Shown here piece by piece: positions 8,083 to 16,312 of a stretch of 64,000 nucleotides of DNA. Made by a program: the position numbers and the translations under genes. The DNA comes from Streptomyces fumigatiscleroticus. Lineage in GTDB: Bacteria > Actinomycetota > Actinomycetes > Streptomycetales > Streptomycetaceae. The DNA lies in the NCBI RefSeq assembly GCF_014647975.1, contig NZ_BMQF01000006.1, forward strand, positions 124,001 through 188,000, read 5' to 3'. Numbering within the stretch: the stretch's first letter is position 1; each line of letters opens with the position of its first letter. The notes under the pieces were generated by a model. It saw nothing but the letters and a program-made list of their open reading frames with translations. It made no database searches and was not told the DNA's origin.

Positions 8083-8972
8083 GCGGCGTCGCGCAGCCGG
8101 TCCCGCACCCGGGCCACGTCCGGGTTGGCGTCGGCGCCCGGGCGCTGGACCAGGAAGAGCGTGTTCAGCGGGGGCTCCTCGGTCGAGTGGAGCAGCGTCA
8201 GACGGCCCGACGCGAGATGCTCCTCGCACAGGGAGCGCGGCAGCACGCTGTAGCCGGCGCCCGCGGTGACCGCGGCCACGACGGCGTGCAGGTTGGGCAC
8301 GGTGAGCGCGGCCCGCGCGGTGAGCGGCTTGCCGAGGACGGTGCGCCAGTAGCGCCGCACGATGGGCAGGTCCTCGGCATAGGTGACCAGGGGCACGTCG
8401 CGCAGGCCGGCGCACGGGTCGTCGTCGCCCGGGGCCCGGGATGCCCAGACCGGGGCCGCGACCAGCAGGTACTCCTCGTCCGCCAGGGGCAGGGAGTCCA
8501 GGGCGCGTCCGCGCGGACGCCGGGTGGCGATCACCAGGTCGTGCCGTCCGGCCCGCATCTCCTCCAGCAGCGGATCGGTCAGGCCCTGGGCCACACGCAG
8601 CCGCACCCCGGCGGCGACCAGGGATGCCAGCGCGGGCAGGACGCGGCTGCACAGCAGCTCCGAGGGGCCGGCCAGATGCACCGGGGAGACGGGCCCGGCG
8701 AGCGGGCCGCTGCGGCCCTCCAGCAGGGCCAGCGCGTCCAGCGGGCCGGAGATCTGCCCGGCCAGGTCGTGCGCCGGCTGGGTGGGCCGCACCCCGCGCG
8801 GCAGCCGGGTGAACAGCTCCCGGCCCGTCTGCTGCTCCAGCGTGCGGATCTGCGCGGTCACGGTCGGCTGGGAGAGCCCGAGCAGCGGAGCCGCCGCGGT
8901 GAACGAGCCGGAGCGGTAGACGGCCAGAAAGGTGCGCAGCAGGTTCAGGTCGGCGGGCCCGGCGTTCTTCAT
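8070..8972 (-). CDS. LysR family transcriptional regulator
   Basis: A full-length 300-residue LysR regulator. Residues about 8-68 are the N-terminal winged helix-turn-helix (LNLLRTFLAVYRSGSFTAAA, LLGLSQPTVTAQIRTLEQQT). The rest is the periplasmic-binding-protein-like effector domain, with GYSVLPRSLCEEHLASGRL near the end. It is divergent from the SRPBCC/dehydrogenase genes at 9124-10583, which it most likely controls. Its last codons overlap the degenerate end of the 27-bp array. Ligand unknown. Confidence 0.92.
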   Translation of the reverse strand: MKNAGPADLNLLRTFLAVYRSGSFTAAAPLLGLSQPTVTAQIRTLEQQTGRELFTRLPRGVRPTQPAHDLAGQISGPLDALALLEGRSGPLAGPVSPVHLAGPSELLCSRVLPALASLVAAGVRLRVAQGLTDPLLEEMRAGRHDLVIATRRPRGRALDSLPLADEEYLLVAAPVWASRAPGDDDPCAGLRDVPLVTYAEDLPIVRRYWRTVLGKPLTARAALTVPNLHAVVAAVTAGAGYSVLPRSLCEEHLASGRLTLLHSTEEPPLNTLFLVQRPGADANPDVARVRDRLRDAARRW

Positions 8973-9123
8973 ACCGTCAGCATAGGAAGTGCGGGACGGC
9001 TGCTTCCATCGGAGTATCGATCGCAGACATCACCAGTCCTATTGGTTTCCCGATGACCGCTGTGCCTACCGTCGACGCACCGCCCCGGACGGCGGCGGCA
9101 CGGACGGAAGAAGGACACCCCCG
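8973..9123. promoter_or_regulatory. Divergent promoter region between LysR gene and SRPBCC operon
   Basis: This 151-bp gap contains the imperfect dyad ATCG-N6-CGAT at 9008-9021. LysR regulators usually bind T-N11-A dyads in such divergent spacers and control both directions. A GGAAGAAGGA site (9107-9116) precedes the SRPBCC ATG. Assignment of the dyad is tentative. Confidence 0.35.
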
Positions 9124-9654
9124 ATGACCACCACCCAGAACGCGATCGACTGGCCGGAGAAGTACCTGCCCGGCACCGGCGACAACTTCGTCTCCAACGA
9201 GGTGATCGTCCGGGGACTGCGGGCCGACGACGTCTGGCCCCTGCTCACCGACACCTCCGTCTGGGAGTCGTACTACGACAACGTGGCCGGCATCTCCTTC
9301 CCGGACGGTGACGGGCCGGTGCTGAGGGACGGCGTCCGGTTCGGCTTCGCTACCTTCGGCTTCCCGCCCCTGGACGCCCGCGTCGTCGAGTTCGCGGCAC
9401 CGGCCGACGGTGTGCCCGGCCGGCTGTCCTGGACCGCGCGGCAGGACGGCCCTCCAAAGGAGCGGCTGGACGTGCTGCACGCCTGGCTGGTGGAGGACCT
9501 GCCCGGCGGCCGGGTACGCGTCCTGACGCAGGAGAGCCAGCTCGGGCAGCCCGCCGCCAAGCTGTCCCGGCAGACGCCGAACCCCATGCTCAACGGCCAC
9601 CAGGCGTGGCTGGACGGCCTGGTCGATGCCGCCCGCCGCCGAGTGGCAGGCTGA
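9124..9654 (+). CDS. SRPBCC (START-like) domain protein
   Basis: A 176-residue protein with the helix-grip fold pattern of the SRPBCC/AHSA1 superfamily, which binds hydrophobic ligands or acts as a small cyclase or lyase. The N-terminal strand (NEVIVRGLRADDVWPLLTDT) is followed by WESYYDN and a C-terminal helix (MLNGHQAWLDGLVDAARRR). An upstream in-frame ATG at 8989 exists, but 9124 has the better ribosome binding site and matches family length. It is followed after 38 bp by a dehydrogenase gene, and both face the LysR gene, suggesting one LysR-controlled unit. Substrate unknown. Confidence 0.82.
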   Translation: MTTTQNAIDWPEKYLPGTGDNFVSNEVIVRGLRADDVWPLLTDTSVWESYYDNVAGISFPDGDGPVLRDGVRFGFATFGFPPLDARVVEFAAPADGVPGRLSWTARQDGPPKERLDVLHAWLVEDLPGGRVRVLTQESQLGQPAAKLSRQTPNPMLNGHQAWLDGLVDAARRRVAG

Positions 9655-9692
9655 TCCACAGCAACCACCGCACCAGAACAGGAGGCCGACGC

Positions 9693-10583
9693 ATGACCGC
9701 CAAGCTCACCGTGAGCGTCCTGGGCACCGGCATCATGGGCGCCGCGATGGCCCGGAACATCGCCCGGGCCGGGCACACCGTCCGCGTCTGGAACCGCACA
9801 CGCGACAAGGCCGAACCCCTGGCCGCCGACGGCGCGCACGTCGCCGGCACCCCCGCCGAGGCGGTCCGGGACGCGGACGCCGTCGTGACCATGCTCTACG
9901 ACGGTCCGGCCACCCTGGACGTCATGCGGCAGGCCGCCGGCGCCCTGCGCTCCGGCGCCGTCTGGGTGCAGTCGACCACCGCCGGCCTGGAGGCGATCGG
10001 CGATCTGGCCGGCTTCGCCCGCGAGCACGGGCTGGTCTTCTACGACGCCCCGGTGCTGGGCACCCGCGAACCCGCCGAGGCCGGCAAGCTGACCGTGCTC
10101 GCCGCCGGACCCGAGGAACACCGCACGACGGTGGCGCCGGTCTTCGAGGCCGTCGGTGCCCGCACCGTGTGGACGGGCGAGGACGGCGCGGCCGGCACCG
10201 CCACCCGGCTGAAGCTGGTGGCCAACAGCTGGGTCGTCGCCGCCACCGCCGCGACCGGTGAGGTCCTCGCCCTGGCCGGGGCCCTCGGCGTGGACCCGGA
10301 CGGCTTCTTCGACCTGATCGCGGGCGGCCCCCTCGACATGGGCTATCTGCGCGCCAAGGCCGGGCTGATCCGGGAGGGCCGGCTCTCCCCGCCCCAGTTC
10401 GCGGTGGCCACCGCCGCCAAGGACGCCCGTCTGATCGTCGACGCCGGGCGGCGGGGCGGCGTCCGGCTGGACGTGGCCGCCGCGAGCGCGGAGCGGCTGG
10501 AGCGGGCCGCCGCCCAGGGCCACGGCGACGAGGACATGGCCGCGGCCTACTTCGCCAGCTTCGACGAGAAGCCCACGGACTGA
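9693..10583 (+). CDS. NAD(P)-dependent oxidoreductase, 3-hydroxyisobutyrate dehydrogenase-like
   Basis: A 296-residue member of the beta-hydroxyacid dehydrogenase family. The Rossmann dinucleotide loop is at the N-terminus (VSVLGTGIMGAAMARNIARA); a family substrate loop follows (FYDAPVLGTREPAEAGKLTV), and the helix with the catalytic lysine is TRLKLVANSW near residue 175. A C-terminal all-helical domain follows. Such enzymes oxidise 3-hydroxyacids or reduce the corresponding semialdehydes or imines. The ATG at 9693 has AGGAGG upstream. It likely forms an operon with the SRPBCC gene. Confidence 0.88.
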   Translation: MTAKLTVSVLGTGIMGAAMARNIARAGHTVRVWNRTRDKAEPLAADGAHVAGTPAEAVRDADAVVTMLYDGPATLDVMRQAAGALRSGAVWVQSTTAGLEAIGDLAGFAREHGLVFYDAPVLGTREPAEAGKLTVLAAGPEEHRTTVAPVFEAVGARTVWTGEDGAAGTATRLKLVANSWVVAATAATGEVLALAGALGVDPDGFFDLIAGGPLDMGYLRAKAGLIREGRLSPPQFAVATAAKDARLIVDAGRRGGVRLDVAAASAERLERAAAQGHGDEDMAAAYFASFDEKPTD

Positions 10584-10627
10584 TTCTCCCCAGCCTGTTC
10601 ACCCGTGGATCGAGGTTCACCGGCAGA

Positions 10628-10703
10628 GCAGTCCACCAGCACAGCAGCAGTCCACCAGCACAGCAGCAATTCACCAGCAGAGCAGCAGTCCACCAGCACA
10701 GCG
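10628..10703. repeat. 19-bp tandem repeat, four copies, in the leader of the PPOX gene
   Basis: Four contiguous 19-bp units (consensus GCAGTCCACCAGCACAGCA) occupy 10628-10703; the third differs (GCAATTCACCAGCAGAGCA). A degenerate half-unit lies just before at 10613-10627. The array ends directly at the GAAGGAG ribosome binding site of the next gene, so copy number would change leader length by 19-nt steps. Confidence 0.93.
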
Positions 10704-10715
10704 AAGGAGTTCCGC

Positions 10716-11141
10716 ATGTCCAAGCCGCCGTTGCCCGAAGAGGCCGTCGCCATGCTGCGCCGCCCCAACCCCGCCGTCGTCGCCACCCTGCGTTCGGACG
10801 GCTCGCCCGTCTCGACCGCCACCTGGTACCTGTGGGAGGACGACGGCCGGGTGCTGATCAACATGGACGAGGGCCGGGTGCGTCTGAAGCACCTGCGCCG
10901 CGACCCGCGCGTGACGCTCACCGTCCTGGACACCGAGGACTGGTACACGCACGTCACCCTCATCGGCCGGGTCACCGAGATGCGCGAGGACGAGGGCCTG
11001 ACCGGGATCGACCGCCTCTCCCGGCAGTACACCGGCAACCCCTACCCCGACCGGGTCCGGCCCCGGGTCAGCGCCTGGATCGAGATCGACCGGTGGCACG
11101 GATGGGGCACGCACAAGGACAGCGACCAGGCGTCGACCTGA
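10716..11141 (+). CDS. PPOX-class F420-dependent oxidoreductase-like protein
   Basis: A 141-residue flavin-reductase-like split beta-barrel protein of the pyridoxamine 5'-phosphate oxidase superfamily. Typical features are VATLRSDGSPVSTATWYLWE near the N-terminus, RVRLKHLRRDPRVTLTVLD in the middle and a C-terminal WIEIDRWHGWG strand. Actinobacterial members of this size usually use F420H2 or bind flavin or heme. The ATG follows GAAGGAGTTCCGC. The 19-bp repeat array separates it from the upstream dehydrogenase, so it may have its own transcript or a long leader. Confidence 0.85.
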   Translation: MSKPPLPEEAVAMLRRPNPAVVATLRSDGSPVSTATWYLWEDDGRVLINMDEGRVRLKHLRRDPRVTLTVLDTEDWYTHVTLIGRVTEMREDEGLTGIDRLSRQYTGNPYPDRVRPRVSAWIEIDRWHGWGTHKDSDQAST

Positions 11142-11226
11142 GCCGGCCGGACGGACGGTGTCACCGGGCCCCGGCGGGACACTCGGGACACGGTGACCCC
11201 GTGGCCGACGAGGGGAGTGGGCGCTC

Positions 11227-11652
11227 ATGAAGTACGACGAGCTGATCCGGTGCGTGCAGGAGCAGAGTCACTCGACCGACCGGGACGACGCCGAACGGAG
11301 TGTGCGAGCCGTCCTTCGCACCCTGGAGGAGCGGCTGCCCGAGGGACTCGCCGGCCATCTCGCCGCCCAGCTGCCGCACGAGCTGGCCGAGGCGATGGCG
11401 CCGGAGGAGACGGACGGGGAAGGGCAGCCGCCGCGCGACGCGGGCGAGCGGTTCGGCCTCACCGCCTTCGCCGGCCGGGTGGCCTGGCGGGCCGGCCTCG
11501 GCGAGGACGCCGCGCTCCAGCGCTCGGCCGTGGTGCTGAACGTGCTGGACGCCTTCGTCTCCCCGGAGGAGATGACCAAGCTGCACGGCGCGCTGCCCGC
11601 GGACATCCGCGAGCTGCTGCCCACGATGCGGGCGGCGGGGACCGAGAGCTGA
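11227..11652 (+). CDS. DUF2267 domain protein (copy 1)
   Basis: A 141-residue soluble helical protein matching DUF2267: YDELIRCVQEQSHSTDRDDA, VLRTLEERLPEGLAGHLAAQ and LNVLDAFVSPEEMTKLHGAL. The family consists of two helical repeats and often sits near stress genes; biochemical function is unknown. GAGGGGAG precedes the ATG. A second DUF2267 gene lies 1.1 kb away on the other strand (12723-13109), with DUF1360 and kinase genes between. Confidence 0.85.
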   Translation: MKYDELIRCVQEQSHSTDRDDAERSVRAVLRTLEERLPEGLAGHLAAQLPHELAEAMAPEETDGEGQPPRDAGERFGLTAFAGRVAWRAGLGEDAALQRSAVVLNVLDAFVSPEEMTKLHGALPADIRELLPTMRAAGTES

Positions 11653-11665
11653 CGCCGGGGCGCCC

Positions 11666-12135
11666 TCAGGCCCCCGCGCGCCCCGCCGGCCGGACGTCGA
11701 ATCCGCCCCGCCCGTCGAACCGGACGTCGTACACGGCGTCGAAGCCGTCGGCGGGCGAGGGGCGGCGCAGGCGCTTCAGCGTGGCGTGGACGCCGACGTC
11801 GGGGACGCGGTCGCGTCCCGTCCGCGCGGCGTTGCGGCGCAGGGAGCCCGCGAGGTCGGGAGGGAACCAGCAGGCGACGACACGGGCGCCGTGCGCGTGC
11901 CCGGCCGCCACCAGCGGACGCCACTCCTCGGGGGAGGGGTTGGTGTTGTCGACCGCCACCGAGCGGCCGTCGGCGAGCGCCTGCCGGACCAGGCGCATCT
12001 GCCGGGCCTGCCTGTTGCGGGCGCCGCGCGGGAAGAGGCCTTGCTGACCAAGGCGTAGCGGTCCGTGAGGCGGCTCGCGTAGAAGGTGGTCTTCCCCGAC
12101 GCCTGCAATCCGACCAGGACGGCCACCTCGGTCAC
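11666..12135 (-). pseudogene. P-loop kinase-like ATP-binding protein, frameshifted
   Basis: Two overlapping frames together encode one about 156-residue P-loop protein. The first, from a GTG at 12135, gives VAVLVGLQASGKTTFYASRL with Walker A GLQASGKT, and continues in register to ALVSK. The family-like sequence then continues one frame over as LFPRGARNRQARQMRLVRQA, SVAVDNTNPSPEEWRPLVAA and VHATLKRLRRP to 11666. Adding one base near 12038-12041 restores a single frame (AAG GAC CTC TTC). The family resembles zeta-toxin/polynucleotide kinase-like AAA proteins. It may be a true pseudogene or a sequencing error. It lies 13 bp after the DUF1360 gene, probably in one transcript. Confidence 0.8.
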
Positions 12136-12148
12136 GGACCCGGCCCTC

Positions 12149-12640
12149 TCAGCCCTCGGCCTTCTCCTCCGTCCAGCTCCACGCGTACTGGAGCCAGTCC
12201 GCGACGGTGACGGAGGCCAGGCCCGCGCAGACCAGCCGGGCGGCGCGCGGCGCGGACGCGTAGCAGGCGACGAGTGCGCCGGCCACCCAGGCGGAGGTGC
12301 AGAACGGGCAGGACACCAGATCGCCGACGGCCCGGCGCAGTCCCTCGCCCCTGGGCGCGTCCATGACCTCGCTGTCGGTGGGCTGGCCCTCGCGGCGGGT
12401 GAACGGCGCCCTCAGGAAGCTGGTCACCTTGTCCTTGGTCAGCAGCCGCGACGCCTTGAACGTCGCCGTTCCCAGCAGGGCCACGTCCCACGGCGGCACG
12501 TGGTCGGGCAGGCTGAGGCCCCGGCGGCGGGCCACCAGGGCGAACAGTCCGGCGCCCGTCGCGAAGGTCGTCGCCAGCGTCGCGTAGCCGCCCAGGGGCG
12601 CGTCGCCGTCCTCGTCGTAGCGCTGGTCGCCGTCCGTCAT
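12149..12640 (-). CDS. DUF1360 domain membrane protein
   Basis: A 163-residue protein with the DUF1360 signature: an N-terminal hydrophobic segment (GYATLATTFATGAGLFALVA), the TFKASRLLTKDKVTSFLRAP block, and SCPFCTSAWVAGALVACYAS, a cysteine-containing membrane helix typical of the family. A further hydrophobic stretch lies near the C-terminus. The family is a small integral membrane protein of unknown function. GGGAGG precedes the ATG at 12640. The frameshifted kinase gene follows after 13 bp. Confidence 0.85.
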   Translation of the reverse strand: MTDGDQRYDEDGDAPLGGYATLATTFATGAGLFALVARRRGLSLPDHVPPWDVALLGTATFKASRLLTKDKVTSFLRAPFTRREGQPTDSEVMDAPRGEGLRRAVGDLVSCPFCTSAWVAGALVACYASAPRAARLVCAGLASVTVADWLQYAWSWTEEKAEG

Positions 12641-12722
12641 GGATTACCTCCCTCGGGGGCCGCCTCGTGCGGACCGGGGCCCGGGTGCCCTCTTCCCGGC
12701 CCGGCCATACGTGCCGGAGCGG

Positions 12723-13109
12723 TCAGGCCTTCGCCGGCCTGCCGAACAGTTCCGCGTAGCCGGACGGCAGATGGTCCAGGAGACCGTCGAGCCGCGCCTC
12801 GGGAACCACGTCGGCGACGGTGGAGAGCACGGCGCCCGCGTCCCACTCGGCGGTCCGGGGCCGGGCGCCGGTCTGCCGGGCCACGCGCCGGAGGAACTCC
12901 TCGGAGTCGAAGGTCTCGGGGCGCCCCCGCTCCAGGCGCAGGGCGTCGTCCACGGGGGCGGGGAGCAGGCCCGCCAGGTCGGCGGCCTCCTCCGGGCCGA
13001 TCCGGGAGGCGAGCGTCCACAGGACCGCCGTACTGACCTGCTCGGCCTCGTCACGGCTGTAGTACTCCCCGCGGTCACGGACCCGGGCCAGGAATTCGTC
13101 GGCTTCCAC
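12723..13109 (-). CDS. DUF2267 domain protein (copy 2)
   Basis: A 128-residue DUF2267 protein: ADEFLARVRDRGEYYSRDEA, VLWTLASRIGPEEAADLAGL, FDSEEFLRRVARQTG and VLSTVADVVPEARLDGLLDH. An upstream ATG at 13142 is in frame, but a GTG at 13109 with AAGGAG 7 nt before it is the better start. It is a paralogue of the protein at 11227. Together with the DUF1360 and kinase genes it makes a small cluster of unknown, possibly stress-related, role. Confidence 0.82.
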   Translation of the reverse strand: MEADEFLARVRDRGEYYSRDEAEQVSTAVLWTLASRIGPEEAADLAGLLPAPVDDALRLERGRPETFDSEEFLRRVARQTGARPRTAEWDAGAVLSTVADVVPEARLDGLLDHLPSGYAELFGRPAKA

Positions 13110-13194
13110 GGCGCTCTCCTTCCGCCGGAGGCGGAGCGGCACGATCGGGGTCCGGGTGCCCGCCGGCCGGGCGGGGAAACGGGCGCGCGCCGCG

Positions 13195-14337
13195 TCACGC
13201 GCGCACGCGCGCGGTGCCCGCGAGGGCGAGCACCCGGGCGGCCGCGTCGTCGCGGAAGAGCGCGCGGGCGGCGGCGAGCGCGGCCTCCCGGTCGCAACCG
13301 GGCGCCGTGAGCCGGTGCAGGGACCTCAGCAGGCCGGCCTCGTCACCGGCCTGCTCCGACACGCCGAGCGCGGCCATCTCCCGGACGCCTTCCGCGCCGT
13401 GGCCGGGGACGGGGCGGTACCCCACGAGCGGCAGCCCGGCGGCCAGCGCCTGTACGGCGGTCTGCCCGGCGGCGTTGTCGACCAGGGCCCGCGCCGCGCG
13501 CATCAGGCCGGGCACGTCCGTGACCCAGCCCAGGGCGAGCACGCCCGGTACGGCGGACAGCTCGCGGCGCAGCCGGTCGTTGCCGCCGCAGAGCACCACC
13601 GGCAGGAAGCCGCCGTCCGCCAGCAGGCGTGCGGTGGCGGCCGGGTGCGAGGCGACGCCCCAGGCGCCGGCGGAGAGCAGCACGGGCGGGCGTCCGGGGC
13701 CGTACCGTTCGAAACGCCGCCGCCACCCGGCCGCTGTGGGTGCGTCGGCGAAGAAGGCGGGGGCCACCACGGGGCCGCACACGGCGGCGCCGGCGCCGCC
13801 GCTGTTCCGCACCGCGCGCGCCGCCTCGTCGGTGAGGCACAGGTGGTGGTCGTTGCCGGGGTGGACCCACTGGCGGTGGACGGCGAAGTCGATCACCAGG
13901 GCGATGCTCGGCGCGGTCAGCCGGCCGCGGGCGCGCAGATGCCCGGTGAGCTGGGCGGCGAGGTGGAAGACGGAGACCACCGCGTCGGCGTTCGTGCGGG
14001 CGGCCAGCTCGGTCAGGCGGCCGGCGGCGAGCCGGGCCAGCGGGGTGCCGTCGGGCCGGCGCCCGGGGCCGGGGCGCAGGAAGAGGCGGTAGAGCCCGGC
14101 GTAGAGCCAGGGGGCGTGCCGCACCGCGCCCCGGTAGCCGGCGCGCAGGGCGCCGCCGAGGCCGTACGGGAGCAGTTCGAGGACGTCGACGACGAGTGCC
14201 TCGTGGCCGCTCCGCCGGACGCGGCGGGCCAGTTCGGCGGCGACCGTGTCGTGGCCGGCGCCCATGCTCGCGCTGACGATCAGCAGTCGGCGGGCGTCCT
14301 GCGGGACGGCCTCTCTCCCGCGTTCCGTCACGGTCAC
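13195..14337 (-). CDS. MGDG-synthase-like glycosyltransferase
   Basis: A roughly 380-residue GT-B glycosyltransferase of the diacylglycerol glycosyltransferase type. The acceptor half carries LLIVSASMGAGHDTVAAELA with the SASMGAGH nucleotide-fold loop, then VVDVLELLPYGLGGALRAGY. The donor half has PPVLLSAGAWGV, VLCGGNDRLRRELS, GWVTDVPGLMRAARALVDNA and GQTAVQALAAGLPLVGYRPV (sugar-nucleotide-binding site). MGDG-synthase-like enzymes transfer sugars from UDP-donors to diacylglycerol at the membrane. The start is uncertain: GTG at 14337 is used because homology begins just after; the frame is open to an ATG at 14454. It is divergent from the SDR-DMT-deacetylase genes. Confidence 0.82.
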   Translation of the reverse strand: MTVTERGREAVPQDARRLLIVSASMGAGHDTVAAELARRVRRSGHEALVVDVLELLPYGLGGALRAGYRGAVRHAPWLYAGLYRLFLRPGPGRRPDGTPLARLAAGRLTELAARTNADAVVSVFHLAAQLTGHLRARGRLTAPSIALVIDFAVHRQWVHPGNDHHLCLTDEAARAVRNSGGAGAAVCGPVVAPAFFADAPTAAGWRRRFERYGPGRPPVLLSAGAWGVASHPAATARLLADGGFLPVVLCGGNDRLRRELSAVPGVLALGWVTDVPGLMRAARALVDNAAGQTAVQALAAGLPLVGYRPVPGHGAEGVREMAALGVSEQAGDEAGLLRSLHRLTAPGCDREAALAAARALFRDDAAARVLALAGTARVRA

Positions 14338-14539
14338 AGGGTGGACGCGCTGGGGTGATCGGCGAGTACGCACGGTTTCCAGGGTGTCCCGCGCCGCCCG
14401 GCCCAAACGATGACATTCCCGGGCGTTTCGAGGGTTCTTGACGGGATACTCCATGACCGCCCGTCGTGCCCGGGCGTCACGGCACCGGCCACCGGCCGGT
14501 CAGGCCGCGGCGTCCGCCACCGAGCGGAGGTGGTCCGCC

Positions 14540-15388
14540 ATGCTCCATGCCTTCTCCCGTACCGCGCCCGCCTGCGGGCCGCCGGCCCTCGCCCCCGACC
14601 TGGACGCCGCGAGGAGCCCACAGCCGCCCGGCCACCGGGCGACCGGGACCAGAACGGCCCTGGTGACCGGGGCCTCCTCGGGCATCGGCGCGGCCGTGGC
14701 CCGCCGGCTGAGTGCCGAGGGCGGCTGGCGGCTGGTCCTCAACGGGCGCGACCCGGCGCGTCTGGACCGGGTCGCCGCGGACACGTCGGCCACCGTCTTC
14801 CCCGCGGATCTCACCGAACCCGGTGCCGACCGGCGGCTCGCCGAGTTCGCCGTCTCCACCGCGGGCCCGGTGGACCTGCTGGTGGCCGGCGCCGGGATCG
14901 GCTGGGCCGGGGAGTTGTGCGACATGCCCCCGCACGTCATCGACGAGGTCTTCGAGACCGACGTGCTGGCCACACTGCGTCTGGTGCGGCGGCTGCTGCC
15001 GGGCATGGTGGAGGCGGGCTCGGGGCGGGTGGTGCTCATCGGGTCGCTGGCCGGCGCGGTCGGGGTGCGCGGCGAGGCCGTCTACTCCGCCGCCAAGGCC
15101 GCGCTCGGGGTCTTCGCGGACGCCCTGCGCTACGAGCTGCGCGGCACCGGCGTGGGCGCCGGCCTGGTGGTGCCGGGTGTCGTGGACACCCCCTTCTTCG
15201 AGCGCCGGGGCACGCCGTACCGGCGCTCCCGGCCCCGGCCGCTGCCGCCGGAGCGGGTGGCCGAGGCGGTGCTGGCCGCCGCCCGGGGCCGGGACGAGGT
15301 GTACGTGCCCGGCTGGCTGCGGCTGCCCTGCCGGATCCACGGCGCGATGCCGGGCCTGTACCGGCGGCTGGCCGCCCGGTTCGGATGA
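14540..15388 (+). CDS. SDR family NAD(P)-dependent oxidoreductase
   Basis: A 282-residue short-chain dehydrogenase. After an unusual 37-residue N-terminal extension comes TALVTGASSGIGAAVARRLS (TGxxxGIG cofactor loop), VAGAGIGWAG, the Ser strand GRVVLIGSLAG and the catalytic YSAAK. The C-terminal part (YRRSRPRPLPPERVAEAVLA) resembles the DltE/YbbO group. Substrate unknown. The ATG at 14540 follows GGAGGTGGTCCGCC; the frame is open to 14438. The next gene begins 7 bp after the stop, so it is the first gene of a three-gene operon. Confidence 0.88.
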   Translation: MLHAFSRTAPACGPPALAPDLDAARSPQPPGHRATGTRTALVTGASSGIGAAVARRLSAEGGWRLVLNGRDPARLDRVAADTSATVFPADLTEPGADRRLAEFAVSTAGPVDLLVAGAGIGWAGELCDMPPHVIDEVFETDVLATLRLVRRLLPGMVEAGSGRVVLIGSLAGAVGVRGEAVYSAAKAALGVFADALRYELRGTGVGAGLVVPGVVDTPFFERRGTPYRRSRPRPLPPERVAEAVLAAARGRDEVYVPGWLRLPCRIHGAMPGLYRRLAARFG

Positions 15389-15394
15389 GCGGCG

Positions 15395-16312
15395 GTGAAC
15401 GCGCTCACCGTCGTCCTCGCCCTGCTCGCGGCGGTGTGCAACGCCTCGGCCTCGGTCATGCAGCGGCGGGCCGCCGCGGAGGACCCGGCGGACGACGAGA
15501 GCGCCCGGAGCGCCGTGCGCTGGCTGCTGCGCCAGCTGCGCCGGCCGTACTGGCTGGGCGGCACGGCCCTGCTCGCCCTGACCACCGTCCTTCAGGCGGT
15601 GGCGCTGGCGGTGGGCAGTCTGGCGGTGGTCCAGCCCCTGATGGCCAGCGAGCTGCTGTTCACCCTGGTGGTCGGCAGCGTGGTCTTCCGCCGGCGTCCC
15701 GACCGGCGGACCTGGCTGGCGTTCACGGCACTCGCCGTGGGCCTGGCGCTGTTCCTGGCCGCCGCGGCCCCCGCCACGGGCGGATCCGTCGCGCCTTCCG
15801 GCCGCTGGGCGGTGGCGGGCGCGGCGCTGCTCTGTCTCGTGGCCGGTCTCATGGCCGTCGCCCGCCTGGTACGGGGGGCACCGCGGGCGGCCCTGGCCGG
15901 GCTGGCGTCCGCAGTGGCGTTCGGCGGCACGGCGGCGCTGCTGAAGGAGGTCATGGGGCGGCTCCCCGACGGGGTGGCCCCCCTGCTGGGGCACTGGTCG
16001 CCGTATGCCGCGCTGGCCGCGGGGGCCCTCGCCTTCCTGCTGCTACAGAGCGCGTTCCGGGCGGGCACCCTCGCGGCGTCCCAGCCCTCGCTCACCCTCG
16101 GGGACGCGCTGACCAGTGTGGCCCTGGGGTGGTACCTGTTCGGCGAGCAGATCGCGCTCGGCGTGCGGGTGCTGCCCGAGGTGCTGGGCGTGGTGCTCAT
16201 CGGGGCCGGCAGCCTCGGCCTGGCCCGGGCGCCCTCGGTCCACGGCACCTGGGACACCGCGCCGGGAGTCCGGGCGGACGAGGACGACGCGGAAGGAGAA
16301 GCCCATGTCTGA
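15395..16312 (+). CDS. DMT (EamA/NIPA-like) family transporter
   Basis: A 305-residue integral membrane protein with about ten hydrophobic segments, beginning ALTVVLALLAAVCNASASVM. It has the two-repeat arrangement of drug/metabolite transporters; the C-terminal repeat shows SQPSLTLGDALTSVALGWYL and GEQIALGVRVLPEVLGVVLI. Substrate unknown. The GTG start is 7 bp after the SDR stop, and its stop overlaps the deacetylase ATG, implying translational coupling and joint function with the neighbouring envelope-type genes. Confidence 0.85.
   Translation: MNALTVVLALLAAVCNASASVMQRRAAAEDPADDESARSAVRWLLRQLRRPYWLGGTALLALTTVLQAVALAVGSLAVVQPLMASELLFTLVVGSVVFRRRPDRRTWLAFTALAVGLALFLAAAAPATGGSVAPSGRWAVAGAALLCLVAGLMAVARLVRGAPRAALAGLASAVAFGGTAALLKEVMGRLPDGVAPLLGHWSPYAALAAGALAFLLLQSAFRAGTLAASQPSLTLGDALTSVALGWYLFGEQIALGVRVLPEVLGVVLIGAGSLGLARAPSVHGTWDTAPGVRADEDDAEGEAHV

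Noticed and set aside
7640..8269. Forward ORF reading the 27-bp array as a PSPTPTTAR peptide repeat
   Set aside because: It is a different frame from DUF5997 and arises because 27 is a multiple of three; no start signal or supporting domain.
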